A stretch of DNA of 64,000 bases from assembly GCF_000208745.1 (NCBI RefSeq), contig NC_030858.1:17610623-17674622 (forward strand), written 5' to 3'. The translations under genes were made by a program, and so were the position numbers. The stretch comes from Theobroma cacao (lineage: Eukaryota > Streptophyta > Magnoliopsida > Malvales > Malvaceae). Below, in pieces: positions 12,246 to 24,371 of this stretch. The first letter of the stretch is position 1, and the number at the start of each line of letters is the position of its first letter. A model generated the notes under the pieces. That model was not told the DNA's origin, made no database searches, and saw only the letters and a program-made list of their open reading frames with translations.

Positions 12246-13978
12246 TGAAAATTTTCCATTTATTTGCAAATTGATTTTATTGCAACGAGAAACATTCTGT
12301 TTATACTGCCTTGCTTGGATAATTGCTGGAAATTTCCCTTCTTTCAATTTCATGCTGAATACGGTTCCTTCATCATTAAATGATTTTACAACCAAGGGTT
12401 TAATGGAGGGATTTTAATAAGAACTTGAACTAAATGGCATTGTTTTCAAATAAGTGCATTATGTTTTCTAAACCATTCCTTGTCATTGATTGTTCCCTTC
12501 TTATGTTCACTCTCTGAGTTTGTACTCATGTTTTTAAAATTCATGTTTTAGGTTTCCTGAGTTAAAGGTGATTGGATCCTAGGACAAGGTGCTCCTCCCT
12601 ATCCATTGCTCTGTAGGTTTACCATGACATTAAATGTTAGCAACCGTGACCAAAGTCACTCCGCTGACAGTCAAGGCCTAAGTATGTGTATGAATACTTG
12701 AGGTGAAATACTAAGATTCATTGGTCAAGCTATATATTTATATTATGGTAGATGATGCCGTTATGAATGCATAATTGCGTTTTATGAATTGTTTTCAAAA
12801 GGACTATATTTGAATATTATGAATTTTGGATTTTAAAGGTATATGAATTATTGTATAAGATTATACAAAGACGCTTGCTTGGGCTTAGTGGGCTGAGCCT
12901 ATTGGGCCCTTGCACTTGTCATGGCTCGAAAATTGGGATGTGACAACTATATCCCTATGTGAATTCAAATTAAAACAGACTCATTAAGTTCAGGTTCTAA
13001 TCTAGCTACATATGGCTTATAGGCATATCCCTATCCTATACGCAAATCAATTAATATGATCATATGCTATCCCAATTTTAGTCTACACTAAACTCTCTTT
13101 CCTAAGTTTGTTTAGGTTCCTAAATCAATTTAATTAGTGATCAGGCAATTAAAAGCATTAAGAACAAATTGGAATAAACAGATCAAATCCCATTAAAGAT
13201 AAGTAAGAAAGAAATTAAAAATATAGATTACATGTGAGTTCAATTGCAATCCTAGAAAAAGAAAATTAGCTACTCATGATTGCAAAAACAAATAACAATA
13301 TAATAAATTCAACCATTGAGAGTAACAAGAAAAATAAAAGCCAAGGAAGAAAACAAAACAATATTCGCCACCTTGATCTCCAAGTTTTAGCCTCAACTTC
13401 TAGCTTTTTGAATCTCCTAAAAGTTGTCTACCCTAATGTTCTTCAAACTATCCGATTTATACTACTTATACTCCTTAAGTTGACCTAGGGTTTAATTGGG
13501 CTTAAAAGTGTAATGAGAGGCCCAAAAATCAATTGTCAGTCTTTACAAATTTTTATTCCTGACACAGTACATCCAGCTATTGTCCAATGCAATTTTCTCT
13601 ATCTTCAAAGCAGAATTGGGTAAAATGAGTAGCTCTGTCTCTTATCTTTCCAATGGTCTAAGAATTGAATCATTTGGAGTTTTGTAACTTGAGTTATGGC
13701 CAAAACACTGAAGTATATGCAAACAGATTCTGGGTCTTTCAAAACCATACTTTCCAAAATTAAGCCCAATCTCTTTTATTCCTACGAAAAATATAAAAAC
13801 TAATAAATAACAATGAAATTAAAAGAAATAACATAAAATTAAAAAATTAACTTAAAAATAAACTAACTATAAAAAAAATTAAAAATTAAGTAAATTATAA
13901 TTAAAAATTGAGGACTTAGCAAATATTTACTAACAAAATTGGACTAAAGTAATTCTATAAAATAGAATTATTAGTAAT

Positions 13979-16900
13979 AAGGGGTGCACCTTGATTGGAA
14001 TGAATAGTGATTTCTTTGATTCACTCGAGGTTTATAAATCTAAGCTTTGAAGGAGGTGTAAACCAATACTTATGTGCACAGAGGTAAGTGCACTGTGTTA
14101 ATTGAGCTTACCATGCCCATATATAAATGGTGTTGGGCTTCTGAAATATTTTATAAGCGTATATGTGTTGAATATGTGTATAGCAACTTAGATGGAATTG
14201 GTCTTGATCTCAATTAAGTGGCTACGAATTTCCAAGATTCGATTCGACCCATCCTGGGTTATAGTTACAAGTACATGAATTAGCCCAAGAGTGAAAATCA
14301 GTTATTGTTATAATTAATGTTTGATCATCAAGTAAAAGGCTAGTAAACAAATCTGTTCTAAGGATGAGCTTAAGTTTTGCTATGATAGGCATGAAGCCAA
14401 TGAATTAAAGGACTAGTTATGTATTCAGTAGCTTGAAGTTAAATGACTTAGAAATATTGATTCTAGTCTAAATGCCATATGGAGTTCTATAATTGAGCTT
14501 GATATACAAATTGTTTTAAACATCAATTTAAAAGTCTATTTGGATTAGTATGTAATCTATGATGAAAATGATTAGCCTTGAATGTGAATTCTCCAAAGGT
14601 AAAAGACTTAGAAAATGCTGATTTTTGGATATGCTCTAAGAGGGAGCTTCTGTATCCTAAGTTTAAGAGAACTTTGATCTTATGACCGCAAAGGCGAGAT
14701 GCAATAATTAAGTAAATTATCCACTTTATAAATGTGATTGGTTAAGGATTGATGAGTAAAGTCAATATCTTAACACTAAGTGGTGTACAATTTGATATTT
14801 ATGTATTTAAGAGTTATTTGGAGACAATTGCTTAACCAAATATTCACTAAATGTTATGGTAAAGGAAAATGATTGCTGGTAGTGAAATATGCCTAAAGGA
14901 TGATTTTGGCACACCACAAAAAGTGAAATAGATATGTTGAAATTAATTTTTCGATTGCGTACTTGTGATAGAAAGCTAGTTTTGCAAATTGTGGTATAGG
15001 CTTAGAGAAAAGCCACACAGTTGAGAATGATTAAGGTAGTAGCCTTAAGGGTAGGAGAATTGTTTTGATAAAGTAAATTTCTAGCAACTGCAGCGTTGAC
15101 CACTTAACCTCACAGCGCTACGAACATCTCATGTCTAAGAAGCAAGAACAAGATGTGGATGGCATGAAAATGAACTTGCAAGTTGAATTATGGTCATTGG
15201 ACTTGATGTTAAGCCTTGTTAATTGAAGTTTTAAGGTTTTGGAAAGTATTTATATGAATGAATTGAGAAGTTTTTAAATTACCATGTGAAGTATTAGGAT
15301 AAACATTACCCAGACTAAAGTCAAATCCTAAGAAATAAGGTAGACAAGAGATTAAGCCTTGTTAAAAGCTAAGGAAATAGTGAATGAAAAGTAAGATAAA
15401 TGATGGGAAAAGTGTGGATGTTGTTATGACAAGCATAAGAAGCTTATGGATAATAGATGCAAATATACTAAATTAATTTTTTATGGTCCGAACTAAGGAC
15501 AAGGACACCTTGAGAGATTTGAAAATGATGTCCATTGGGACCAAGGAGCTAAACTGCTATTAAGCATACATTAAATTGCTAAGGTTATGAGTGACTTTGA
15601 AGATAAGCCTTTGATTGTTTAAGTCCCCAACGAAATTGTATTAAAGGAAATGTTTAAGTGTTTTGAAAGTGTATGGAAAAGCATAACAGAATATACTAGC
15701 TTAACTTGCTGTAAGAAGACGAAATGGGATGGCCATGAGTGGTTCGTGAGCTACCAAGCAATGTACAGGTAAATATGCAAGGGAGCTATGATTGGTAGAT
15801 AAGGGTAGAACTCTAGCAATGAAATTGTGTTCACTACTTTAGGCATTGAACTATAAGTTATGGACTTGTATCCACCTTGTGAACACCCTGGTGAGATAAA
15901 TTCGAGAGATTTTTCACAATGAGAAAACATTAAAGCTCAAAGAGCAAATGGCTATATAGTCAAGTTGGGGCTTATGACTGATATGTCACATAAGTATAAA
16001 GATATGTTGCAAATGTAAAGATGCTTGAACATGCTGGTTTGAGGCAATGATTATCTTGCCGTTAGTTAGACCCGATGAGGTTGGGGTTTTTATATGCTTA
16101 TAGAGGCAATGTATACAATTGTAAATGTTCTTCCCCCACAAGTTTAAACTCATTTTGAGTAATTATCAAGGTAAAGTGCCTGATAAGAGTAGGAAAAAGT
16201 TAAATTGTGCTTCAAATGTTTAGAGAACAAGAGATGATGATTTGAGATTTCAAGTACTCATATATGAGTAAAGATTTGGTGAGGAGCCATGACTTAGAGT
16301 TAGAATACTGCAATATGAATTTGGCTAAAGAAAAAAAAAGAGAAGTCGGCTTTTAAGATATGTGGTGTTTGGGGATGGTGCCAATTAGTGGTCGACTCTC
16401 GTATGAGAATAGAATATTGAAATCAGCTTTGTGTATTCACCACCAATGATGAGCATGATCTGACCAACTATAAGAAGAGATGATTCTAAACTTGATTGTC
16501 TGTTATTTTGGTTTTACAGATGGCTTATTGAGTTTGTTAAGTCGAAGACTACTTGAAGTTGAAATTTTTGGAAATATATATATATATGAATATATAGGTT
16601 GCATGTTGGCACAAAAACTCATACGGAGTTGGTTATAATTTGATTCAATGATGGTATTCTATCAGTGGTTATAGCACTAGATAATGACTAAGATAATCTA
16701 ACGGTGATTTTGGTAGTGAACAAGTTGATTATAATGCTGTCAGCTTAAAGGTAAGTGTTTATACTTCTGGTATTAGTTCATAAAGTTTTATCATATCATG
16801 ATCAAGCTTGGTGTTTTGACATAGCTTGAAAAGCTTGGCATATGAACTAGCTTAATTGTAAGCTAGAAATTGTTAGGCTATTACGAAGTACTCAAATAGA

Positions 16901-17873
16901 GAAGTATGCCATGGATTTAATTCCCTAAGGTAAAAAGGCTAAAAGAAGTTAATTTTGGAAAGGTCTTAATAGATGATTCTTTGATTTTAAAGTGCACTTA
17001 AGGAAGGGTAAGTGTTTAATTTCATCTTCAGATTGATGAACTAATGAGGTCATTAGATTTGGTATTTGAAATGATTTTGAAAAATCTCAAGTTAAAATAT
17101 GTTTGTATGTGACATATGGTTGGTAAATTAGCTATGACTCTGGAAATATAAAGATGGTTAGTAATCAAGATAAGACTTGGAAAGGAACTTTACAGGAAAA
17201 TTTTGAGCAATTTTAACCTTAAGAGGTTGAGCTAGTGATTAAAGAGATTGGTTAAGTCCATAAGAATGCATGTAAAATGTCGTTATTTATTGAAATACAA
17301 TGCGGTAGTAAGGTAAAATGAAGGGTGTAAAGCTTGTTAGGATTCGGTATAAGTGAAATTTACCTAGTAAGTACTCGATCATAAAAGTACTGGAGTTTTG
17401 TTTTTGGGAATATGGTTACTAATGGTTACCGGATTTAAATCATCCATGATGTTGAATATACATGAAATAAATAAAGCATGTTTTGATCCTTACATAGTAT
17501 GAAATGCTCGAATGGAAAATTGTATGGAAGTATGTAAAACAAAATTGAGATTGGTTGACAATTTAAACTCGTAGTCAATGGTGGAATGAATACATGAATA
17601 TTAGAAAGTTTGATAAAAGATCAAGGTAGAGAAATTGTGGGTGATTACTTAAACATGTATAATTGATGATTTAAGGTTGATTTAATTGAGTTTTACCTAG
17701 AATTAATGACATTGTTGAGTTTTCTGTAAAGATTGGAAGTTGATATAATGTGTAGACCAAGATACTATGTTAAGAATGCCTGACGAAAGTGGTGTGGCAG
17801 AATTTTAGAACTTTGATTATTCACCATACATTTATTTGAATTCGAGGACGAATTCATTTTAAGTGGGGGAGAC
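13979..17873 (+). other. Non-coding internal region of the LARD-like element
   Basis: This 3.9-kb stretch runs to the polypurine tract and shows no open frame of useful length. I see no motif of gag, protease, RT, RNase H or integrase in it. It is A- and G-rich on the + strand, with frequent stops in all frames. It contains a short TA repeat near 16575. I read it as the body of a non-autonomous element, but extreme decay of a coding region cannot be excluded by eye. Confidence 0.6.
17861..17873 (+). other. Polypurine tract before the 3' LTR
   Basis: AAGTGGGGGAGAC directly precedes TGTAACACC at 17874. The preceding GAATTCGAGGACGAATTC block is the kind of sequence that ends the internal region in many plant Ty3/gypsy elements. 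It primes plus-strand synthesis. Confidence 0.75.
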
Positions 17874-20800
17874 TGTAACACCTTGTACTTTGATATGGTG
17901 GCTAATAAAGCTTATCGAATAACAATTGAGGTTAATTAGAGTGTTTAAGAATGATGAAGGGTGAAAGAAATAGTTTAGAATAAAATATTCTGCATGTGAG
18001 GAAATAGTAATTAAATAATAATATCTTTAATGAGGACGAATTAGTGAGTTAAAAGGCGATTTGGAAGTGAACCGGAGCATAATAAGACATTTTGGGACCC
18101 GAGGAGATAAGTGGAGAATTTTGAAATAAAATAATATTAAAATATTAATATTTTAACTGTTATTGAAATTAGTCATGAAGGATGATTTTATGACTAATCT
18201 AAGTGGGGGAGAAGAAATAAGAAAGAATTTCGAAGAAAAATGACGTTAATGGGGCCCGCGTGCCTTTATTAAATAGAGCAAGCGCGGGTAAGTATACATT
18301 TAAATATTATGGTGACACCTTGGTGAAGTGAAACTTGGATGTTTTGATTTTACATTTGTAAAGGAAGAAAAATAGAAGGAAATTGAAATTTAAAACGTGA
18401 TGGAAGGACCAAGTTGTAAAAGATGAAAGTTTGGAGGGTTACACGGTAAATAAAGGAAAGTTTGGGGACTTATGTACAATTTTAATATTTTGAGGCCAAT
18501 GGAGATCAATTAGTTAAGGAAGGCTAGATTATGTGGAATATGAGACATGCATGTGAAATTCATTATTGCATGCAAATCATTACATGCAAAAAAGGAGAAG
18601 TTAGTGGGAAACATGTGGGACCCCACCATGTGAAAGTTGACAACAGAAAAAGAATAAAAGATATTTAATTGGAGAAAACCGTGGTTTGGCAAAGATAGCC
18701 CACGGTAAACAAGTAAGAAAGGTGATGTAATTTGAAAAGAAAAGGCATAAATATAATATTTAATAGAAAGAAAACAAAGAAAGGTAATTGAATGGCATGG
18801 CATGTAAATAGGAGATGAAAAAGAAATGAAGAAAAAATGGACGATGAAAAGTGAGGATGGGTGGAATGGTTCAAAGGCCTTTTGACTTGCAATTTTATCA
18901 CATAAAAGGATAAAGGAAAAAGGCTAAAATGAGCAAGCTTTGGGCAATCCACCCATGAAGGAAAAATAAAGAGAAAACAAAAGGAAATGAGAGAAAAAGG
19001 TGAGTGACTTTAGGCAATCCGCCCATGGGAGAGAAAAATAAGAAAATGAAAGCCATTTTCAAGGCTTGGCCTTGAGAAGTCCACCCATAACCAAGAAGAA
19101 AATAGAAAAGAGAGGAAAGAAAAAAGAAAAGAGAAAGGAAAGGAAAAAAAGAAAGAAAGAAAAAAAGAGAAATGAAGGAAAGGATCGGTTTTGCACAAAA
19201 CCAAGAGGAACCGTGAGATTTCCTCCCTTATCTTGTAGATTTATGTTGTTGTTTCACTCAAGGAATCTTCAATACTCAAAAGAGAAATCGTGGAGAGTCA
19301 ATGGAGGTATAAAGCTTAGTTTTGTGATTAAAGCAAGGAAGGTAAGGATTTTTGTTTTTAACTTGAGTAATCTTTGAAAATGAGTTGATGACTAAAAGAA
19401 ATGTCTTATGGCAGCAAATATTGGCTTGATTGAAGGAAAATTGGTGACATGCAAGCCACCAAACCCGTGGGTGCATAATGGCTTCGAGGTGAAAGAAAAA
19501 CGGTAAGCTTAACACTATGTTTTGAAGCCTACGGTTAGTTGAATATTGTGAGGAATGATTGTGCAATTGTTAGTAGCTTGGTGAGTGGAATATTGGAAGA
19601 GCATTGAGGTTGCATGCAAGGTCAAATTCACTAAAAAGGCAAGGCATGCAATGTGTAGTGTTATTGTGATGTCATAGATACGGTTAGAAGCCATTATGAT
19701 AGTTGAAAGCTTAGAAAAGTGTAATGTGTGGATATGTGTTGTTGTGAAAGGTTTAAAAGGTTATGAATGGATATTGATGTTTCGCGTGGTGGCAGCATGT
19801 AAATGTGAATTGTGGTGCATGTAAATGTGAAAATGCTTGATGAAATTAGATTTATAATTGTTGCCATATGCGAGGATATTAGTGTGAAAATGATAGTTGA
19901 ACTTGATAAATATCATTGGAAAATATTAGTGTAATGACCCCTCATTGGTCGCTACATATATATTTATTAAACCGTATTCATGTTTGAACCGTATATATTT
20001 ATAACATGAATTCAGCAATAAGCATAGCCATTAAATTTTGACTTTAAGTCATGACAACACAATTAAATACATTGAGTTCAAAAATCTCAAATTTTTGTTT
20101 ATATCAAAACTAATATTTGTTTACATAGTAAACCAGAGTACTACAACTCAACCTCTAATAGTGGAGTGACTCAAGATAAAATGCTATGAGATGCCTTTAC
20201 CTATTTGCGGTGGATAGAACACGCCAATGATTACATGCTATACTGATCCCTACCTGCAAAAAGGGAAAAAGAGGGGTGTGAGTCTCACAGACTCAATGAT
20301 CATCGGCTCCGTGAGTAGGGCGTAGATGGGAAATAAGCAATAAGGTAGAGATTTTGAATAATAAAGCTTGCTAGAGTAGATAAAAATATTTAATTCAAAC
20401 GGAGATTTGAGCCTTATATATACAAAGAAAATAATATCGCGAATTTCTTGTAAGTTGTAATCAGCCATAATGTATATCAAATCAAGTAAATAAACTTTTG
20501 TGCAGTGAAATGGTTAACAACCATTTTCAAACTAAATCAGTAAAATATCATTTAAAACCTCGTGTTCGTCAAAGATCTTTGCAGTCAAAATTGTCTCATG
20601 TAATACTCAAATTATATCAATAAAGATGGGCAAGCTCCCACGAAACCAAATAGTAACCAGGTTTATACACAGTTTGCAAATCACCTCACACGCGAGGGTA
20701 AATTTCATATAACAGTAAAACTAGGGGGAGCTGCAAGAAACCGCATAATTTCATTTTCACCATGCAAGAAATAAGAGTCTGAAAACCCAAAAAGATTTTT

Positions 20801-23800
20801 GTCTCGAGTAGGAAATCAAATAAAATCCATGGTCCCGATACCATGTAATAACGTCCAGGAGCCTCGCTCCACCGGATCCCACATGCCATGGCAATCTCAA
20901 CGATGTTGGCCGACATCAGAGAATCAAGCGGTCGCAATCGTGAAATCATCTGGTGGCCTAGCCATGCATACATATATCACAGGCTGTGGTCCCCGCCATG
21001 CCTAACCGCCGGTCGACGACCCAAAGGTCCTCTAGCTATAGCTCACTCGTGCACGATGGTCACACTTAACCGAAGTGACAACCAAGCTACTCTCGAATCT
21101 CTTGGTTTGTAAAACCATTTTAAAATTGTGTTATGTCCTTAAAAGCTCATCTCAAAAATATTTTCAAAGCATTCAACATAGGGTATGATAAAATCCATTA
21201 TCATTTTCATAAAATAAAATTTGTGCATGAATTTCAAAACAACAACTTTCATGGTGAATAAGCATTATAATCATGGATGCACACTGTACAAATATAAGGC
21301 ACAGATTTTGAAGCAAAATAGTGCGAAGGGCTTGTTTCCCGATTTTCAAAATTCTTTACATATAATTTATACATATATGTATTCAAAACGATTTCTAAAC
21401 ATAATTTGCAACCACAATTTCCTAAGATTGCTACCAGCACATGCTATCCACAAATTTCAGATTTAAAATAAATCATACGTGTAGGTATATATTTATGAAA
21501 ATTTTAAAATTGACACCCCCTGTTCACCTCACAATAGCGGGATATTACATCGCTATTTCTACTTGCTGGCCGCTCGTTACTTCCTCCGGCACACCACTAT
21601 AGTGTACTATCTTTATTTTAACACTTCCAAATTGAGCTAAGTTGGCCCAAGTTTTTGTCTTTATTTTTCTTTTGGACTTTTCTTTCCTTGTTGCCATTGG
21701 GCCCTTCTCATGGGCTTTTTCCATTTCTCCTTATTGGGCTATGCCCACTCCTTTTTTTTTTTCTTCTTCTTCTTCTTTCTTTCTTTTTTTTTCTTTCTTT
21801 TCCCATTTCTTTCTCTCTCTCTCTTCTGCTCCTCTTCCCCACCGGTCGACAGCACCTTCCTTTTCCCTCTTTTTTTTTTTACAATTATATATATATACAT
21901 TTTTATATTCATTTACAATTATCATTATTTATTTTATTTCCTCAAAATAATAAAATTTACATACAAATTTCCAAGTTCCTTGTATTTGCTACACAATCCT
22001 CAAGTTTTTGTATTTTAAAATTGATCCTTCCGACACGTGTAAAAATTCTAATTTCCTTCTATCTTCCTTTTCTTACACGTGTACAATCAAAATATCGAAG
22101 TTGTTCTTCAACGCAGTATCACTGTAATATTTAAATATTGACTTACCTGGGTTAGCTCTATTTAATAAAATCACGCAGTTTCACTTACGTCATTTATCTC
22201 CAAAATTCATTCGTACTTCTTATCCCCCACTTAAATTAGTCATAGAACCTTCTTTCATGACTAATTTCAATAATAAATAAAATATTAATATTTTAATATT
22301 ATTTATTTATAAAAATAAAATAATATTTTTTTTCAAAATGTTCTTCTCACCCGTACCCATTTTTCGACCCTTAATTTACATCAAGTAACTCTTCGTTTTA
22401 TCGATAGAGTCTTATTGATGGCTAAACGAGGGTACGAGGTGTTACAATTAGTATATGTGCTAAAGTTATGAATAAGTTTCCCGTACTTATAATCTAAAGA
22501 ATTACGCAAACAAAGGATATGAATAACCTTAGCAAAAACGTGTTAAGATGCAAGTTAGTAGAATGAGGATTCATGATTGAATGAGAAAGAGAGGTGGAAA
22601 TGATATACACTAAATATATTGAGTTTAATTTGTTGCTAGGAAAGTTTGCCATGGTGGTGTGCCATACGAGGTAACGAGTGACCGGTAAGTAGAAATAACT
22701 AGATACACACCCGAATCAATAGCAACGAAGCGTCCCATTATTGTAAGGTGAGTAGAGGGTTTCGATTTCTAAATTTCCATAATATATATATGTGATGATT
22801 TATTTTAAATGCAAATTTGTGGAAAGCATGAGCCTGTTCCTAGGTATTTTGTGGATGCAAGTTGTTTTGAAAATTGGTTTGGATAAGCCTATAGATAATC
22901 TATATATGTAAAGTGTTTTAGAAATAGGGAAACAAGCCTTCTTACGATGTTTGCATCAAAATTTGTGCCTTGTATTTTTGTGTGATTTGCATAGCTAAAT
23001 GCATTTGTTAAGATGTTTTAAATACAAGTTTTGAGCACCAGTTTTATTCAGACCTTTGTACACGTGTTTACACCATGCTAATTAATGAGAAATGCAATTT
23101 GACGGGTTATCAAACCTTGATTTCAAAAAATTCAAAGGAAAAAGTCTCAAAAAACTTTATTTTGTTTTGAAAACGGTTTTGACAAACCAAGAGCGTCGAG
23201 AGTAGGCCGAATATCACTTTGGTTAAGTGTGACCCTTGTGCACAAGTGAGCTCTAGCTAGAGAACCTTTGGGTCATCGATGGTTGTTAGACATGGCTGGG
23301 GCCATGGTTTGTGATATACGTGGCAAGGCCACGGGTTGTTATATGTGGCTAGGCCACAAGTGATATTCACGGTTGTCACCACTTGATTCTTTGATGTCGG
23401 CCAACATCGTTGAGACTACCATGGCATGTGGGAATCTGGTGGAAGCGGTGCTCTTGGATTGTGATTATGTGGAAGTGGGTCCACGTGTTGATATTATACT
23501 TTCCTACTTGAGAGCTTTGTGAGTTTTTCGACGTGTACTCTTTTGCATGGTGGAGAGTTAAGATTTTCTCTACATCTCACTTTATTTGAATAAAAGCTTT
23601 CAGTGCTTATTTGATGATCATGAGTTGGTTTATGTGGCTTTATAAATTGATTTCTTTACATGCCACACAACTTAGGAACGTGCATACTTTTATACTCTTT
23701 TTCATATTTTGATAGTAAGTGATGTTTTCTATGATTGAACTTGGTTTTGCTACACTTGTTTTTAGCATCTTTTTGTCAAGTGAAATATTGCATGATGATT

Positions 23801-24366
23801 TGATGGCATCATTTTTACAAGGCATTAACACTCTACTTATGATTTGATTTTTCTAAGATTATTGCTTTAATTATAGTTTTATCATTCAAAAGATCTGCCT
23901 TAAGCTTGTTTCCCATCTACTCCCTGCTCACAAAGCCGATGATCACTGAGTCTGTGAGACTCACGCCCTTATGTCCCTTTTGTAGATAGTGTTCAGCCTA
24001 GCGTACATTCATTGGCACATGTTGACTACCGCGGATAGGTAAAGGCATCTCATAGTACCTTATTCTGAGTCACTCTACTGCTAGAGGTCGAGTCGTTCAT
24101 AGTATAATGTATTTGTAAGTAGTGTCAATGTAAGTGTACAATTGAATAATTATAGACTATAATGTAATCTTTACGGGAATGGTGAATAAAGGTTAAGATG
24201 GTTTATTACGATTATGTTTAATCCTTATTACAAAGAGATATATGGTTCAAATAGTTTCACAAATTGATGGCATAATAACCGAAGATTCAACTAAGGCTTG
24301 TTTGGGATTTGGCGGGTTCTCTGGCAAGTCTCGGACGTCGGTAACAATCGAGGAACGGTTGTTACA
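17874..24366 (+). mobile_element. 3' LTR (module A + Y) of the LARD-like element, split by a nested solo LTR
   Basis: The sequence starts TGTAACACC just after the polypurine tract and ends GGTTGTTACA. Its last 969 bases match 1-968, the 5' LTR end. The total is 6,493 bases, or about 3.97 kb without the antisense insertion at 19930-22446 and its duplicated ATTAG. Donor-like AAG|GTAAGG has its GT at 19342-19343. AAG|GTGAGT has its GT at 22748-22749, and an acceptor TTTTGTAG ends at 23985. Small inverted repeats such as TGTGGCTAGGCCACA lie at 23210-23365. The right flank is CATTT (24367-24371); the left flank is outside the window. Confidence 0.85.
19930..22446 (-). mobile_element. Antisense solo LTR (module A + Y), TSD ATTAG
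   Basis: The + strand reads TGTAATGACCCC...GGTGTTACA, flanked by ATTAG at 19925-19929 and 22447-22451. It is a relative of the LTR it landed in. On the - strand its 3' half aligns with 23398-24366, and its 5' half carries the ATTAGTCATGAA...AAGTGGGGGA block found near 18165. On the - strand a donor-like GAG|GTGAAC has its GT at 21537-21536, and an acceptor TTTTGCAG ends at 20254. The pyrimidine-rich open frames at 21642-22134 are low-complexity artefacts. Confidence 0.9.
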
Positions 24367-24371
24367 CATTT

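Larger units (their letters stand above)
4509..12945 (+). mobile_element. Solo LTR (module A + X) with a TA-type start, TSD ACTAT
   Basis: ACTAT at 4504-4508 and 12946-12950 brackets a sequence that starts TATAATACCCCG and ends GATGTGACA. Two younger solo LTRs interrupt it (5020-8043 and 9460-12014); without them it is about 2.85 kb. Its 5' half matches the 3' LTR at 17874 (TACTTTGATATGG, AATTGAGGTTAATTA, the AAGTGG.GGAGAA block, and the ACGGTAAGCTTAACACTATG block near 8644). Its 3' half, from about 9300, instead matches the GGGTCGTGACA-type LTRs. Splice-like sites are an AAG|GTAAGG donor at 8484, a GGTGAGTG donor with GT at 9296-9297, and an acceptor TTTTAG ending at 12551. The first dinucleotide TA, not TG, is shared with the copy at 63294. 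Confidence 0.85.
4121..13973 (-). mobile_element. Antisense solo LTR of family R, split by a nested LTR; TSD GTAAT
   Basis: The two arms are 4121-4508 and 12951-13973, about 1.4 kb in total. The + strand starts TGTCAG and is flanked by GTAAT at 4116-4120 and 13974-13978. The right terminus reads TA where CA is expected, consistent with one C-to-T change. The same family appears in sense orientation at about 61.7-63.29 kb, which shares the terminal TACGTATACTTGC block and the word TTGGAAAGATAAGAGA (reverse-complemented here near 13643). The family was not identified further. The LTR between the arms has its own duplication, so it inserted later. Confidence 0.7.

Noticed and set aside
12042..12417. 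Overlapping open frames on both strands, up to 117 codons
   Set aside because: They run through the TGTGCACGATG hairpin repeats of an LTR. Similar frames recur at 6699-7098 and 58868-59227 for the same reason.
21642..22134. Three overlapping frames of Phe/Leu/Ser-rich protein
   Set aside because: This is a T- and C-rich low-complexity tract in the antisense solo LTR. The parallel open frames are a composition effect.
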